NCBI GenBank assembly: GCA_026129185.1
Contig: JAHCIO010000003.1
Coordinates: 118,958-182,957 of the forward strand
Source of the DNA: Promineifilum sp019695075
Lineage (GTDB): Bacteria > Chloroflexota > Anaerolineae > Promineifilales > Promineifilaceae
DNA: 64,000 nucleotides
Direction of reading: 5' to 3'
The notes under the pieces were generated by a model. The model was given only the letters and a program-made list of their open reading frames with translations, was not told the DNA's origin and did no database searches. Of this stretch, positions 32,052-40,598 are shown in pieces (position 1 is the stretch's first letter; each line of letters begins with the position of its first letter). Both the position numbers and the translations under genes were made by a program.

Positions 32052-33143
32052 CTACTCTTCGTATGCCCCCAATCGCACCGGCAACCGCCGCGCGCCCCAG
32101 CGGCCGGGCGGGCCGCCGAACACGCCGGCGCAGGCCGTCCCGCAGCGGCGGCAATGGCCGTCGGCAGTCAGGTTCCAGGCCGTCAGCGTGTACCAGTCGC
32201 GGCCGATGAGCCGTTCGCCGCAGCCGTGGCAGAAGGTGCTGCCGCCGGCTTCGTCGTGGACGTTGCCGGTGTAGGCGTAGCGCACGCCGTTGGACAGGGC
32301 GATGGTGCGCGCGCGGCTCAGCGTCGTCGCCGGCGTCGGCGGCCGGTCGAGCAGCTTGTAGTCGGGGTGGAAGGCGGTGAAGTGCATGGGCACGTCCGGC
32401 CCCAGTTCTTCGACCACCCAGCGCGTCATCGCGTCCAGTTCGGCGTCGCTGTCGTTCAGGCCGGGGATGAGCAGCGTCGTCAACTCGAACCAGACGGCCG
32501 TCTCGTGCTTCAGGTAGCGCAGTGTGTCCAGCACCGGGGCCAGTTCGCCGGCGCAGATGTCGCGGTAGAACGACTCGCTGAAGCCCTTCAGGTCCACGTT
32601 GGCGGCGTCGATGTGGGCGAAGAAGTCGTGCCGGGCGGCGGCGTTGATGTAGCCGGCGGTGACGGCGACCGACTTGATGCCCACTTCGCGGCAGGCGTCG
32701 GCTACGTCTATGGCGTACTCCATGAAGATGACCGGATCATTATAGGTGAAGGCCACGCTGCGGCAGCCAAGCTGCCGGGCCGCTGTGGCGATGGTCTCCG
32801 GCGCGGCCTGGTCGGCCAGCGTGTCCCACTCGCGCGACTTGCTGATGTCCCAGTTCTGGCAGAACTTGCAGGCCAGATTGCAGCCGGCCGTGCCGAACGA
32901 CAGGATCGGCGTGCCGGGCAGGAAGTGGTTGAGCGGCTTTTTCTCGATGGGATCGACGCAGAAGCCGCTGGAGCGGCCGTAGGTGGTCAGGAGGATCTCG
33001 CCGTTGGCCGCGCCGCGCACGAAGCACAGCCCGCGCTGGCCGTCGTGGAGCCGGCAGGCCCGCGGGCAAACGTCGCACTGCACCCGGCCGTCGGCCAGCC
33101 GGCGCCAGTGGGTCGTTGGCGTGCCGCTGATGGTTGGTGTCAT
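32052..33143 (-). CDS. amrS: AmmeMemoRadiSam system radical SAM enzyme
   Basis: 363 residues. An N-terminal CDVCPRACRLHDGQRGLCFV cysteine cluster precedes the radical SAM motif CNLACKFCQN in FGTAGCNLACKFCQNWDISK, then AFTYNDPVIFMEYAIDVADA and a C-terminal zinc-ribbon-like CHGCGERLIGRDW with CRRCGTACAG. This is the radical SAM partner of the AMMECR1-Memo-RadicalSAM system (PflA-like); the reaction is unknown. Divergent from the Memo gene with 180 bases between. Confidence 0.92.
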   Translation of the reverse strand: MTPTISGTPTTHWRRLADGRVQCDVCPRACRLHDGQRGLCFVRGAANGEILLTTYGRSSGFCVDPIEKKPLNHFLPGTPILSFGTAGCNLACKFCQNWDISKSREWDTLADQAAPETIATAARQLGCRSVAFTYNDPVIFMEYAIDVADACREVGIKSVAVTAGYINAAARHDFFAHIDAANVDLKGFSESFYRDICAGELAPVLDTLRYLKHETAVWFELTTLLIPGLNDSDAELDAMTRWVVEELGPDVPMHFTAFHPDYKLLDRPPTPATTLSRARTIALSNGVRYAYTGNVHDEAGGSTFCHGCGERLIGRDWYTLTAWNLTADGHCRRCGTACAGVFGGPPGRWGARRLPVRLGAYEE

Positions 33144-33322
33144 GGCGCACTTTCTCGGCGTGCCGGGGCGCGGCCCGGACGGGGGGAGTATCCCCGGCAA
33201 CACAGTTCGGACATTTGTATTATACTATGTCTAGACGACTTGGAAGCGGCCGATTGCACGGCGGCTACGCGCGCGCCCAGCCCGCCCCCGGTCGCTACCC
33301 CCAGCCGTCGCAGGAGACCATT

Positions 33323-34150
33323 ATGCCCAGCGAACGCGTGCGCCCGCCGGCCGTGGCCGGGCGCTTCTACCCCGCCGATCCCCAACAACTGGCGGACGAT
33401 GTGCGCCAGTACCTCAACGCCGCCCAGTTCCCCGACGACTGCCTGGCCCCGCCGTTGGTCAAGGCCATCATCGCCCCCCACGCCGGCTACGTCTACTCCG
33501 GCCCTATCGCCGCCTCGGCCTATCTCCATCTGGCGTGCAGCGACATCCCCGTGCAGCGCTTCATCCTCGTCGGCCCGGCCCACTTCGCCCCCGTGCGCGG
33601 CCTGGCCATCAGCGGCGCCGACGCCTTCGAGACGCCGCTCGGCCGCGTGCCCATCGACGCCGCCCGGCGCGAGGCGGCGTTGGCCACGCCCCACGTCCGC
33701 GTCGATGACCTGGCCCACCGGCCGGAGCACTGCCTGGAGGTGCAGCTGCCCTTCCTGCAAGTGCTCTTCCCCGATTTCACCATCGTCCCGCTGCTGGTCG
33801 GCGACACCGACGCGGGCGAGGTAGCCGCGGTGCTGGAACGGCTGTGGGGCGGGCCGGACACGCGCATCGTCATCAGTTCCGACCTGAGCCATTACTACAG
33901 CGGAACGATAGCTCGGCAACTGGACGCCGAGACGGCCGCGGCCATCATCGCCCTGGACGCGCGGGCGCTGCGCGACGACGCCGCCTGCGGCCGGGAGGCC
34001 ATCGCCGGGCTGCTGGTCGAGGCGCAACGCCACGCCATGACCGCCGCCGCGCTCGACCTGCGCCACTCCGGCGACACCGGCGGCCCGTTCGACCGCGTCG
34101 TCGGCTATGGCGCGTTTAGCTTCGTCGAAAAGGTAGCAGCTATTCTGTAG
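33323..34150 (+). CDS. amrB: AmmeMemoRadiSam system protein B (Memo family)
   Basis: 275 residues. The Memo fold resembles extradiol dioxygenases and binds a metal. Signatures: RPPAVAGRFYPADPQQLADD, IIAPHAGYVYSGPIAASAY, FILVGPAHFAP, EHCLEVQLPFLQ, and VISSDLSHYYSG. The three histidines in PHAGY, GPAHF and SDLSHY are the conserved metal-site residues. Divergent to amrS. The AMMECR1 partner is not in this stretch. ATG follows GCAGGAGAC. Confidence 0.93.
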   Translation: MPSERVRPPAVAGRFYPADPQQLADDVRQYLNAAQFPDDCLAPPLVKAIIAPHAGYVYSGPIAASAYLHLACSDIPVQRFILVGPAHFAPVRGLAISGADAFETPLGRVPIDAARREAALATPHVRVDDLAHRPEHCLEVQLPFLQVLFPDFTIVPLLVGDTDAGEVAAVLERLWGGPDTRIVISSDLSHYYSGTIARQLDAETAAAIIALDARALRDDAACGREAIAGLLVEAQRHAMTAAALDLRHSGDTGGPFDRVVGYGAFSFVEKVAAIL

Positions 34151-34159
34151 GGAAGAATG

Positions 34160-34235
34160 CTCACGCAAAGACGCCAAGCACGCCAAGCAAAGAAGTGGGC
34201 TTCTTGGTTTGGCGTGCTTGGCGTCTTTGCGTGAG
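34160..34235. repeat. Large inverted repeat family H
   Basis: CTCACGCAAAGACGCCAAGC with ACGCCAAGCAAAGAAG at the left, mirrored by CTTCTTGGTTTGGCGTGC and TTGGCGTCTTTGCGTGAG. Nearly perfect stem of about 34 base pairs with a very short loop. Between amrB and the kinase gene. Confidence 0.92.
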
Positions 34236-34249
34236 ATACTCTTCTCCGC

Positions 34250-34855
34250 ATGGGCAAGATCATCCTCGTTGTCGGCAATTCGGGCGTGGGCAAGACGACG
34301 CTGACGGCGGCGCTGAGCGCGGCGCGGCCGTTGGCCACCGGGCTGGAGCAGCACGTTGAGCGGCCCTTCCAGGCGCTCATGGCCGCCGACCCGCGCGCCT
34401 ACGCCCTGGCCAACCAGGTCGATTATCTGCTGTTGCGGGCCGAGCAAGAGCGGGCGTTGCGGGCCGGCCCGCTGACCGGGCTGATCGACGGCGGTCTCGA
34501 CCTCGACTTCCACGGCTTCACCCGCCTGTTCCACGCCCGCGGCTATCTCAACGACGCCGGCCTGGCTCTCTGCGCCCGCCTCTACGACACCCTGCGTGGC
34601 CTGCTCGGCCCGCCCGACCTCATCCTCTACCTGACCGCGCCGCTGGCGGTGGTCATCGACCGCTACGCCCGCCGCGGCCGCGCCCTGGAGATCGCCCGGC
34701 GGGACGATCTGGCCGAGATGGAGCGGTTTGTGGCCGAGTGGCTCGATGGGGTGGCCGCGCCGGTGATTTCGGTCGATGCCGCTGATGAGGGCTATTGCTC
34801 GCCAGGCTCAATTGGCTTGTTGCTAAAGCGAATCGATGAGTTTCTGGGTGAGTGA
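34250..34855 (+). CDS. Deoxynucleoside kinase
   Basis: 201 residues. P-loop ILVVGNSGVGKTTLTAAL, then LEQHVERPFQALMAADPRAY corresponding to the substrate Glu region, an ERALRAGP...DGGLDLDFHGFTRLFHARGY segment (DRS-like motif replaced), and YLTAPLAVVIDRYARRGRAL EI, the lid arginines. Matches deoxyadenosine/deoxyguanosine kinases of the nucleoside salvage family. A second gene is not coupled. Confidence 0.82.
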   Translation: MGKIILVVGNSGVGKTTLTAALSAARPLATGLEQHVERPFQALMAADPRAYALANQVDYLLLRAEQERALRAGPLTGLIDGGLDLDFHGFTRLFHARGYLNDAGLALCARLYDTLRGLLGPPDLILYLTAPLAVVIDRYARRGRALEIARRDDLAEMERFVAEWLDGVAAPVISVDAADEGYCSPGSIGLLLKRIDEFLGE

Positions 34856-34967
34856 ACATAAATGTTCGCGGACATCCTCGAATTGAGCCGTGCGAGCTAG
34901 ACCTCCTCTTCTGCCACCTCTGTAAACGCCGAGCTCGCGGCATCGCCGTTCATCATTTCCTAACCCC

Positions 34968-34997
34968 TTGACAGGCCATCGTCTTGCGTGCTATGAT
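34968..34997 (+). promoter_or_regulatory. Strong promoter for the MFS gene
   Basis: TTGACA (34968-34973), 18-base spacer, TATGAT (34992-34997). Transcription should start near 35003-35005, right at the first in-frame ATG (35004), so the message may be leaderless. The sequence ATCATGTCATATGATGAC (35001-35018) around it is partly palindromic. Confidence 0.65.
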
Positions 34998-35003
34998 AAC
35001 ATC

Positions 35004-36332
35004 ATGTCATATGATGACCTGATGAATCCACGCCTAACTGTTCGCGCCGTTCGCGCCCGCTACTACGCCATCACCTTCCTGGTCTGGTTCGCCACCGCCC
35101 TGCCGTTAGCGCTGTCGGTGTTGTTGGCCCAGGCCCGCGGGCTGAGCCTGTTCGAGGTCAGCTTCGCCCTGGGCCTCTATTCGCTGACCATCGTCCTGCT
35201 GGAAGTGCCCACCGGCGGGCTGGCCGATGCCGTCGGCCGCAAGCGCGTCGCCCTGCTGGCCTTCGCCCTGGCCGCGCTCTACAACGTCGCCTTCCTGCTG
35301 GCCTTCTCCTTCCCCATGCTCTTGCTGGCGATGATCCTCTACGGTGTCAGCCGGGCGCTGTCGTCCGGCGCGCTCGATGCCTGGTTCGTCGATGCGCTCC
35401 AGGCGGCCGATCCTGGCGTTGACCTCCAGCCGGCGCTGGCCGGGGCGGAGACAGTCGGCCTGCTGGCGCTGGGGCTGGGGACGATGGCCGGCGGCGTGCT
35501 GCCCAAGCTCTTCGCCGGGCTGCCGGCCGACGGCACGGCCATCGTCACGCCGCTGGCCGTGCCCCTCGTGGCCGCGCTGGTGGTCAAGCTGCTGACTGTG
35601 GCGGCCATCGCCGTGCTGGTGCGCGAGGAGCGGCCCGTTGGCGGTGGCTCCTGGCGCGCTGGCTTTCGCGCCGTGCCGGCGCTGGTGCGCGACGCCTTGG
35701 CCCTCAGCCGCGCCAACCCGCGCCTGCTGCTGCTCATGTCGGCCTCGTTCGTCGCCGGGCTGGCCATCATCAGCCTGGAAGCGCTGTGGCAACCGTTCTT
35801 TGCCGCCTTGCCGGACGTCGGCCAGGGCAGCACGGCCGCGCCCCTGTTCGGCGTCATCATGGCCGGCAACTTCCTTGTCGGCATGGTCGGCAATCTGCTA
35901 TCGGTGCCCCTGGCGCGGCGCTGGGGCGGGCGCTATGCGCGGGTCAGCGCCGTCGCCCGCCTGCTGCAGGGCGTGTCGATTCTGGCCCTGGCCGCGACCG
36001 GGGCGCTGGTTCCCGCGGCCGGCTTCTTCTGGCTGACCTATCTGATGGGCGGCGTCGGCGTGTCGCCCCACGCGACGCTGCTCAACGCCGAGATTCCGGC
36101 CGAACGGCGCTCGGCCATGCTCTCCGTGCAATCGCTGGCCGCCTATCTGGGCAGCTTCGTCGGCGGCGCGGCGTTGGGCTACGTGGCCGAGCACGTCGCC
36201 ATCTCGGCCGCCTGGTTCATCGCCGGGGCGCTGACCGTGGTATCATTGGCCCCCTATCTCATCCTCGACGTGCGGCGCGACCGCCGTCCGGAGGCCGACC
36301 GTGGAACCGAGCAGCTATTCCAGCAACCTTAA
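35004..36332 (+). CDS. MFS transporter
   Basis: 442 residues, twelve predicted helices. The loop 2-3 motif appears as GGLADAVGRKRVALLAFALA, the MFS motif A. Resembles drug or small-molecule exporters of the DHA1/DHA3-like kind (LEVPTGGLADAVGRK). Two possible starts: ATG 35004 (almost at the predicted +1) and ATG 35022 (MNPRLTVRAVRARYY); the second gives the more typical N-terminus. It overlaps the FadR-type gene by 32 bases, suggesting the regulator controls it. Confidence 0.9.
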   Translation: MSYDDLMNPRLTVRAVRARYYAITFLVWFATALPLALSVLLAQARGLSLFEVSFALGLYSLTIVLLEVPTGGLADAVGRKRVALLAFALAALYNVAFLLAFSFPMLLLAMILYGVSRALSSGALDAWFVDALQAADPGVDLQPALAGAETVGLLALGLGTMAGGVLPKLFAGLPADGTAIVTPLAVPLVAALVVKLLTVAAIAVLVREERPVGGGSWRAGFRAVPALVRDALALSRANPRLLLLMSASFVAGLAIISLEALWQPFFAALPDVGQGSTAAPLFGVIMAGNFLVGMVGNLLSVPLARRWGGRYARVSAVARLLQGVSILALAATGALVPAAGFFWLTYLMGGVGVSPHATLLNAEIPAERRSAMLSVQSLAAYLGSFVGGAALGYVAEHVAISAAWFIAGALTVVSLAPYLILDVRRDRRPEADRGTEQLFQQP

Positions 36333-37119
36333 GCGCCAGACGCTGGCCGAGCAACTGGCCGAGACGCTCCGCGAGGCGATTCTGGCCGGCCGCTGGCGAG
36401 CGGGCGAGGCCCTGCCCACCGAGCCGGAACTGGCGGCGCAGTTCGGCGTCAGCCGGGCCGTCGTCCGCGACGGCACGCGCATGCTGGCGGCGCAGGGGTT
36501 GGTCGAAGCGCAGCACGGCCGGGGCGTCTTCGTCACCGCGTCGCCCGTGGCCGCCTTCGGCGACGCGCTGCTGCTGGCGCTGCGGCGCGCCGGGGCCACC
36601 ACCTGGGACGTGGAGCGCTTCGAGCAGATGGTCATGCCCGAAGTGCAGGCCGAGGCGGCGCGGCAGGCGACCGACGCCGACCTGGCCGAGATTCAACGGC
36701 TGGCTGAGGCGTATCACGCCACCTTCGCCGCCGTGACGCGCGATAGTTGGGGCCGCGACCGGCTCTCGGCCGCCGAGCGCGACCGGGTCATGGTGGCCTT
36801 TCGGGCGCTCTACGGGGCCATCTTTGCCGCCACCCACAATGCCCTTTGGGGCCTGCTGGCCGAGCCGTTGCTGCGTCTGCGCGCGCCACGTTCCTGGCAA
36901 TCGGGCGAGATGACCGTCGAGGAGTTCATCGCCCACGAGCGGCAGATCATCAACGCCCGCGTCGCCGCCATCGTCGCCCGCGACCCCGCCCGCGCTCATG
37001 ACGCCGCTAAGTCACTGCTCGCCGCGCCGCCGGACATCGAGGCGGCTCTGCGCGACGCCCTGCAAGCCACCCCCGTTGGGGAGATCGCTGATATTCCCCT
37101 GCCCCTGCCCGCCCGCTGA
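36301..37119 (+). CDS. FadR/GntR-family transcriptional regulator (FCD domain)
   Basis: 272 residues. Residues 12-80 are the GntR winged helix: QLAETLREAILAGRWRAGEA LPTEPELAAQFGVSRAVVRD and HGRGVFV. Residues 95-255 are the all-helical FCD ligand domain. In this domain metal histidines are usual; here H in AYHATFAAV, H in FAATHNALW and H in EFIAHERQII are plausible ligands. GTG start inside the end of the MFS gene. Confidence 0.87.
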   Translation: MEPSSYSSNLKRQTLAEQLAETLREAILAGRWRAGEALPTEPELAAQFGVSRAVVRDGTRMLAAQGLVEAQHGRGVFVTASPVAAFGDALLLALRRAGATTWDVERFEQMVMPEVQAEAARQATDADLAEIQRLAEAYHATFAAVTRDSWGRDRLSAAERDRVMVAFRALYGAIFAATHNALWGLLAEPLLRLRAPRSWQSGEMTVEEFIAHERQIINARVAAIVARDPARAHDAAKSLLAAPPDIEAALRDALQATPVGEIADIPLPLPAR

Positions 37120-37149
37120 GGCAACCGGCGGAACATGCCCAAACAAGAA

Positions 37150-37177
37150 GCGCCCCCTCGGCTCGTCCGAGGAGGCG
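37150..37177. terminator. Terminator hairpin between fadR-type gene and 37207 gene
   Basis: GCGCCCCCTCGG / CCGAGGAGGCGC with a CTCGT-like loop, between converging genes, with AAACAAG before and CTCCTTG after. Confidence 0.75.
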
Positions 37178-37206
37178 CGCTCCTTGTTCATCGATTGGCC
37201 TGTCTC

Positions 37207-37620
37207 CTAGAAGCTGCCCCACGCCACGAGGACATCGCCCCACTTGATCTGCACCCCGCTGCCGGCGCTGATCTGCGGCACGGCCTGACCCAGGTCGGTG
37301 TTGCGGCTGAGGCGGCCCGTGCCCAGCGCGCTCACCTTGAAGCTGCCCACGCGCATGCCATTGGCGTACACGTCCAGCGTCTTGCCCTTCAGCGCCTTGG
37401 CGTTCTCCAGCTCAACCTGGAACTCGCGCTCGCCGCCGTCGGCCTTGTACTTGGCCGTGCCCTTGACGTTCGGGTACTGCGCGCTACCCTTGAGGACGAT
37501 GCGGGTCGCGTCGCCGCCCTTGGCGTAGGCCGCCGGCGCGGCCATGAAGCTGCCCAGAAGCAGAGCGGCCAGAAAAGCGACCAGAATCGTTACCTTTGCC
37601 CATCCTTTCGTCACGTACAT
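37207..37620 (-). CDS. Secreted protein of unknown function, 137 residues
   Basis: Signal peptide VTILVAFLAALLLGSFMAAP AAYAKG (AYA cleavage). Mature part: ATRIVLKGSAQYPNVKGTAK YKADGG, FQVELENAKALKGKTLDVYA, MRVGSFKVSALGTGRLSRNT DLGQAVPQ. The layout resembles single-domain exported proteins with repeated beta strands and a 'L-x-VYANG' core. No cysteine. No family name can be assigned; 185 bases separate it from the histidine kinase. Confidence 0.7.
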   Translation of the reverse strand: MYVTKGWAKVTILVAFLAALLLGSFMAAPAAYAKGGDATRIVLKGSAQYPNVKGTAKYKADGGEREFQVELENAKALKGKTLDVYANGMRVGSFKVSALGTGRLSRNTDLGQAVPQISAGSGVQIKWGDVLVAWGSF

Positions 37621-37805
37621 GTTAGCTCTCCTTATCCGCTGTTTTGATTTGGTTTCGGTCGCTCCGGCGCGGCCGTCTTGACCAAGCTATCTAACAATGA
37701 GAATAGCATGCCGCGCGGAACGACGAATCGGGCCAAGGTTGGAAAGATCGCCCGGCCACAGGTCTGAATTCGCTCCGACTTTGGTCTGATCCAAAGGACA
37801 GCCAC

Positions 37806-39224
37806 ATGATGCGTTCAACCGCCTTGAGCCGCCTGAGCCTGACGCAGCAGTTCATGATCGCCAGCCTCATCATTCTGGTGGCCGCCGCGCTGGGCCTCGG
37901 CCGCTGGGCGGCGGGGCAGATCGAGCAAAGCGTTGTCAGCCGCACGGCCGAGACCACCGCCCTCTTCGTCGATAGCTTCATCGCCCCGAACTTGCAGGAG
38001 CTATCGACGGCCGACACGTTGACGCCCGACCACATCGCCACCCTCGACCGCCTGCTCGACGACACGCCGCTGGGGCGACAAATCCTGTCCTTCAAGGTCT
38101 GGGACGCCGGCGGCAAGGTGCTCTACAGCGCTGAGCCGGCCGCCATCGGCCAGGTCTTTCCCGTCGGCGCGGAACTGACGCGCGCCTGGAGCGGCGCAGT
38201 GAGTTCGGACATCAGCGATCTGGAGGACGCCGAGAATGTGCTGGAGCGGACGCAGCGCGCGCGCCTGCTGGAAACCTATGCGCCGGTGCGTCTGGAGAAC
38301 AGCGACGAAATCATCGCCGTGGCCGAGTTCTATCAGACGGTGGACGAATTGGAGCGCGATATCGCCCTGGCCCAGGGCCGCACCTGGCTGGTCGTGGGCG
38401 CGTCGATGCTGGTTATCTATCTGCTGCTGGCCGGCTTCGTCGGCCGCGCCGGCGACACCATCGACCGCCAGCAGGCCGCACTCAGCCGCCAGGTGGCGCA
38501 GTTGACCGACCTACTGGGCCAGAACGAAGCGCTGCACCAGCGCGTCCAACGCGCCGCCGCGCGCACGACGGCCCTCAACGAGCGCGTCCTGCGCCGCATC
38601 AGCGCCGAGTTGCACGACGGCCCGGTGCAGGACATCGGCCTGGCGCTGCTGCGTCTCGACAATGTTGTCGCCCAGGTGGGCGACGGCAAGACCGGCGGCG
38701 ACGATGAGACCGCCATCGCCCACGACCTGGACATGGTTCAGACATCGATGCAACGGGCGCTGCTGGAAATTCGCGCCCTGTCGTCGGGCATGGGCGTGCC
38801 GCAGCTCAGCGAGCTGACTTTGCCGGAGACGCTGGCGCGCGCCGTCCGCGTCCACCAGCAGCGCAGCGGCACGGTGGTGACCCTGGCCCTGGACGGCACG
38901 CCGGAGCGCGCCTCGCTGCCGGTCAAGATCACTCTCTACCGGCTGGTTCAGGAGGCCTTGCACAACGCCTATCGCCACGCCGGCGGCATCGACCAGCGCG
39001 TCACGCTCTGCTACGACGCCGGCCGCCTCCACGTCGAGGTCGCCGACGGCGGCGCCGGCTTCGGCCGGGCGGACAGCGTCGTCGGGGACGACCATCTGGG
39101 GCTGGCGGGCATGCGCGAGCGCGTCGAGAGCCTCGGCGGCAACTTCCGCGTGGAGAGCGCCCCCGGCCAGGGCACGCGCGTCATCGCCGACCTGTCGCTG
39201 GCCGGCGAGGAGGAAGCACCATGA
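37806..39224 (+). CDS. Sensor histidine kinase, HisKA_3 (NarX-like) type
   Basis: 472 residues. Membrane helix 1 at about 17-31, an extracytoplasmic domain (35-180), helix 2 at 183-201, then a coiled stretch and the dimerisation domain with the phospho-accepting His260 in RISAELHDGPVQDIGLALLR. The ATPase has VQEALHNAYRHAG (N-box), VADGGAGFG (G1), and GLAGMRERVESLGGNFRVES (G2). Overlaps the response regulator start by four bases (ATGA). Stimulus unknown; the type often controls respiratory or nitrogen-oxide genes. Confidence 0.93.
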   Translation: MMRSTALSRLSLTQQFMIASLIILVAAALGLGRWAAGQIEQSVVSRTAETTALFVDSFIAPNLQELSTADTLTPDHIATLDRLLDDTPLGRQILSFKVWDAGGKVLYSAEPAAIGQVFPVGAELTRAWSGAVSSDISDLEDAENVLERTQRARLLETYAPVRLENSDEIIAVAEFYQTVDELERDIALAQGRTWLVVGASMLVIYLLLAGFVGRAGDTIDRQQAALSRQVAQLTDLLGQNEALHQRVQRAAARTTALNERVLRRISAELHDGPVQDIGLALLRLDNVVAQVGDGKTGGDDETAIAHDLDMVQTSMQRALLEIRALSSGMGVPQLSELTLPETLARAVRVHQQRSGTVVTLALDGTPERASLPVKITLYRLVQEALHNAYRHAGGIDQRVTLCYDAGRLHVEVADGGAGFGRADSVVGDDHLGLAGMRERVESLGGNFRVESAPGQGTRVIADLSLAGEEEAP

Positions 39225-39883
39225 GCGAGTCCATCCGCGTCGTCCTCATCGACGACCATCCCCTCTTCCGCGAGGGTGTGGCCATCACGCTGGCCGCCCA
39301 ACCCGACATCGAGGTTGTTGGTCAGGGCGAGAACGTGGGCGATGCTGTGCGGCTGGCGCGCGAACTGTCGCCCGATCTGATGCTGCTGGATGTCAACATC
39401 CCCGGCGGCGGCGGCAGTCAGGCAGCCCAGCAGATCGCCGCCGCCAATAGCGCCATCGGCATCATCATGCTGACTGCCTCCGACGAGGAAGACGACTTGA
39501 CCGCGGCCCTGAAGGCGGGCGCGCGCGGCTACGTCCTCAAGGGGGTCGCCGCGCGAGAGCTGGTGGGCATCGTCCGCTCGGTGCATGCCGGCGAGGGCTA
39601 CGTGATGCCCGCGCTGGCGGCCAAGCTGCTCAGCGACATGAGCGCCGCCCGCCGGTTGCCGCCCCGCGCCAACCCGCTCGACGCGCTGACCGAGCGCGAG
39701 CGCCAGATCCTCGATTGCGTCGCCGCCGGGCTGAGCAACCGCGAAGTGGGCGACCAGCTGCACCTGAGCGAGAAGACGGTCAAGCACTACATGACCATCA
39801 TCATGGAGAAGCTCCAGGTGCGCAACCGCGTCGAGGCGGCACTGATCGCGCGGAACGCGGCCGGGCGGGACGCTGACTACTAA
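39221..39883 (+). CDS. NarL/LuxR-family response regulator
   Basis: 220 residues. Receiver: VVLIDDHPLFREGVAITLAA, phospho-acceptor Asp in LMLLDVNIPGGGG, Thr in IIMLTASDEEDDL and Lys in GARGYVLKGV. C-terminal LuxR helix-turn-helix: LTERERQILDCVAAGLSNRE VGDQLHLSEKTVKHYMTII. Partner of the upstream kinase (four-base overlap). Its stop overlaps the convergent sigma-like gene. Confidence 0.95.
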   Translation: MSESIRVVLIDDHPLFREGVAITLAAQPDIEVVGQGENVGDAVRLARELSPDLMLLDVNIPGGGGSQAAQQIAAANSAIGIIMLTASDEEDDLTAALKAGARGYVLKGVAARELVGIVRSVHAGEGYVMPALAAKLLSDMSAARRLPPRANPLDALTERERQILDCVAAGLSNREVGDQLHLSEKTVKHYMTIIMEKLQVRNRVEAALIARNAAGRDADY

Positions 39884-40593
39884 AACGAACCACTGACAAA
39901 CTGGAACCAGTCCAGCAGCGCCTCGCGCAACATGGCCCGGCCGCGGCGAATGCGCGCCCCGGCCGCCGCCAGGGCAATGTCCAACCGGTCGGCAATGTCG
40001 CCCGGCGACAGGCCGTGGACATCGGTCAGGATGAGCGCCTGGCGGTATTCCCCCGGCAGGCAGTCCAGCAGCCCGCGGACGGCGGAGCCTAGGGCCGTCA
40101 TGTCAGTAGCCACGTCGCCGTCCCTGTCCGTCCCCGTCGATTCAGCCCGGGCGACGCCTGGCGGCGTGGCGCGACGGTAGGCGGCGATGGCGTCCCGGAG
40201 GATCGCGTCGAGCCAGCCTGTCAGCCCTTCACGCTCGCCCAGACCGCCCGCGCGGGCCTGAACCTCCCGGCCGGCGCGCCGCAGAACGTCCTCGGCCACG
40301 CCGGGATCGTCCACGCGCGCCAGGATGAAGCGTCGCAGGTCGGCGTGAAACTGGGTGTAGATGGCCTCCAGCGCCGCGGCCGAAACCGGGTCGTCATTCG
40401 CCGGCTCGCCCTCGTCGCACGCCTTGCACGCCAGGACGACGCCCAGAAAGCGGCTGCGGCCCTCTTCCGTCAGCACCCACGCCCGGTCGACGAACGGCGG
40501 ATTGTGGCGCACGTGCTGGCGGTGACCACAGGCCAGGATCGCCCGCCAATCGCCCAATTCATCCTGCTCGAAGCCGACAATCGCTCTTTCCAT
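39880..40593 (-). CDS. DUF3565-sigma factor fusion
   Basis: 237 residues. Residues 1-63 (MERAIVGFEQDELGDWRAIL, CGHRQHVRHNPPFVDRAWVL TEEGR, CKACDEG) match the small stand-alone DUF3565 protein, with a Cys-His and CxxC set that may bind zinc. Residues 75-235 are an ECF-type sigma factor: region 2-like AALEAIYTQFHADLRRFILA and region 4 RQALILTDVHGLSPGDIADR LDIALAAAGARIRRGR. Region 4 resembles the SigZ group. The two domains normally occur in separate proteins. Co-directional with the DUF2723 gene five bases upstream, so probably one transcript. Confidence 0.75.
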   Translation of the reverse strand: MERAIVGFEQDELGDWRAILACGHRQHVRHNPPFVDRAWVLTEEGRSRFLGVVLACKACDEGEPANDDPVSAAALEAIYTQFHADLRRFILARVDDPGVAEDVLRRAGREVQARAGGLGEREGLTGWLDAILRDAIAAYRRATPPGVARAESTGTDRDGDVATDMTALGSAVRGLLDCLPGEYRQALILTDVHGLSPGDIADRLDIALAAAGARIRRGRAMLREALLDWFQFVSGSF

Positions 40594-40598
40594 TGGCC

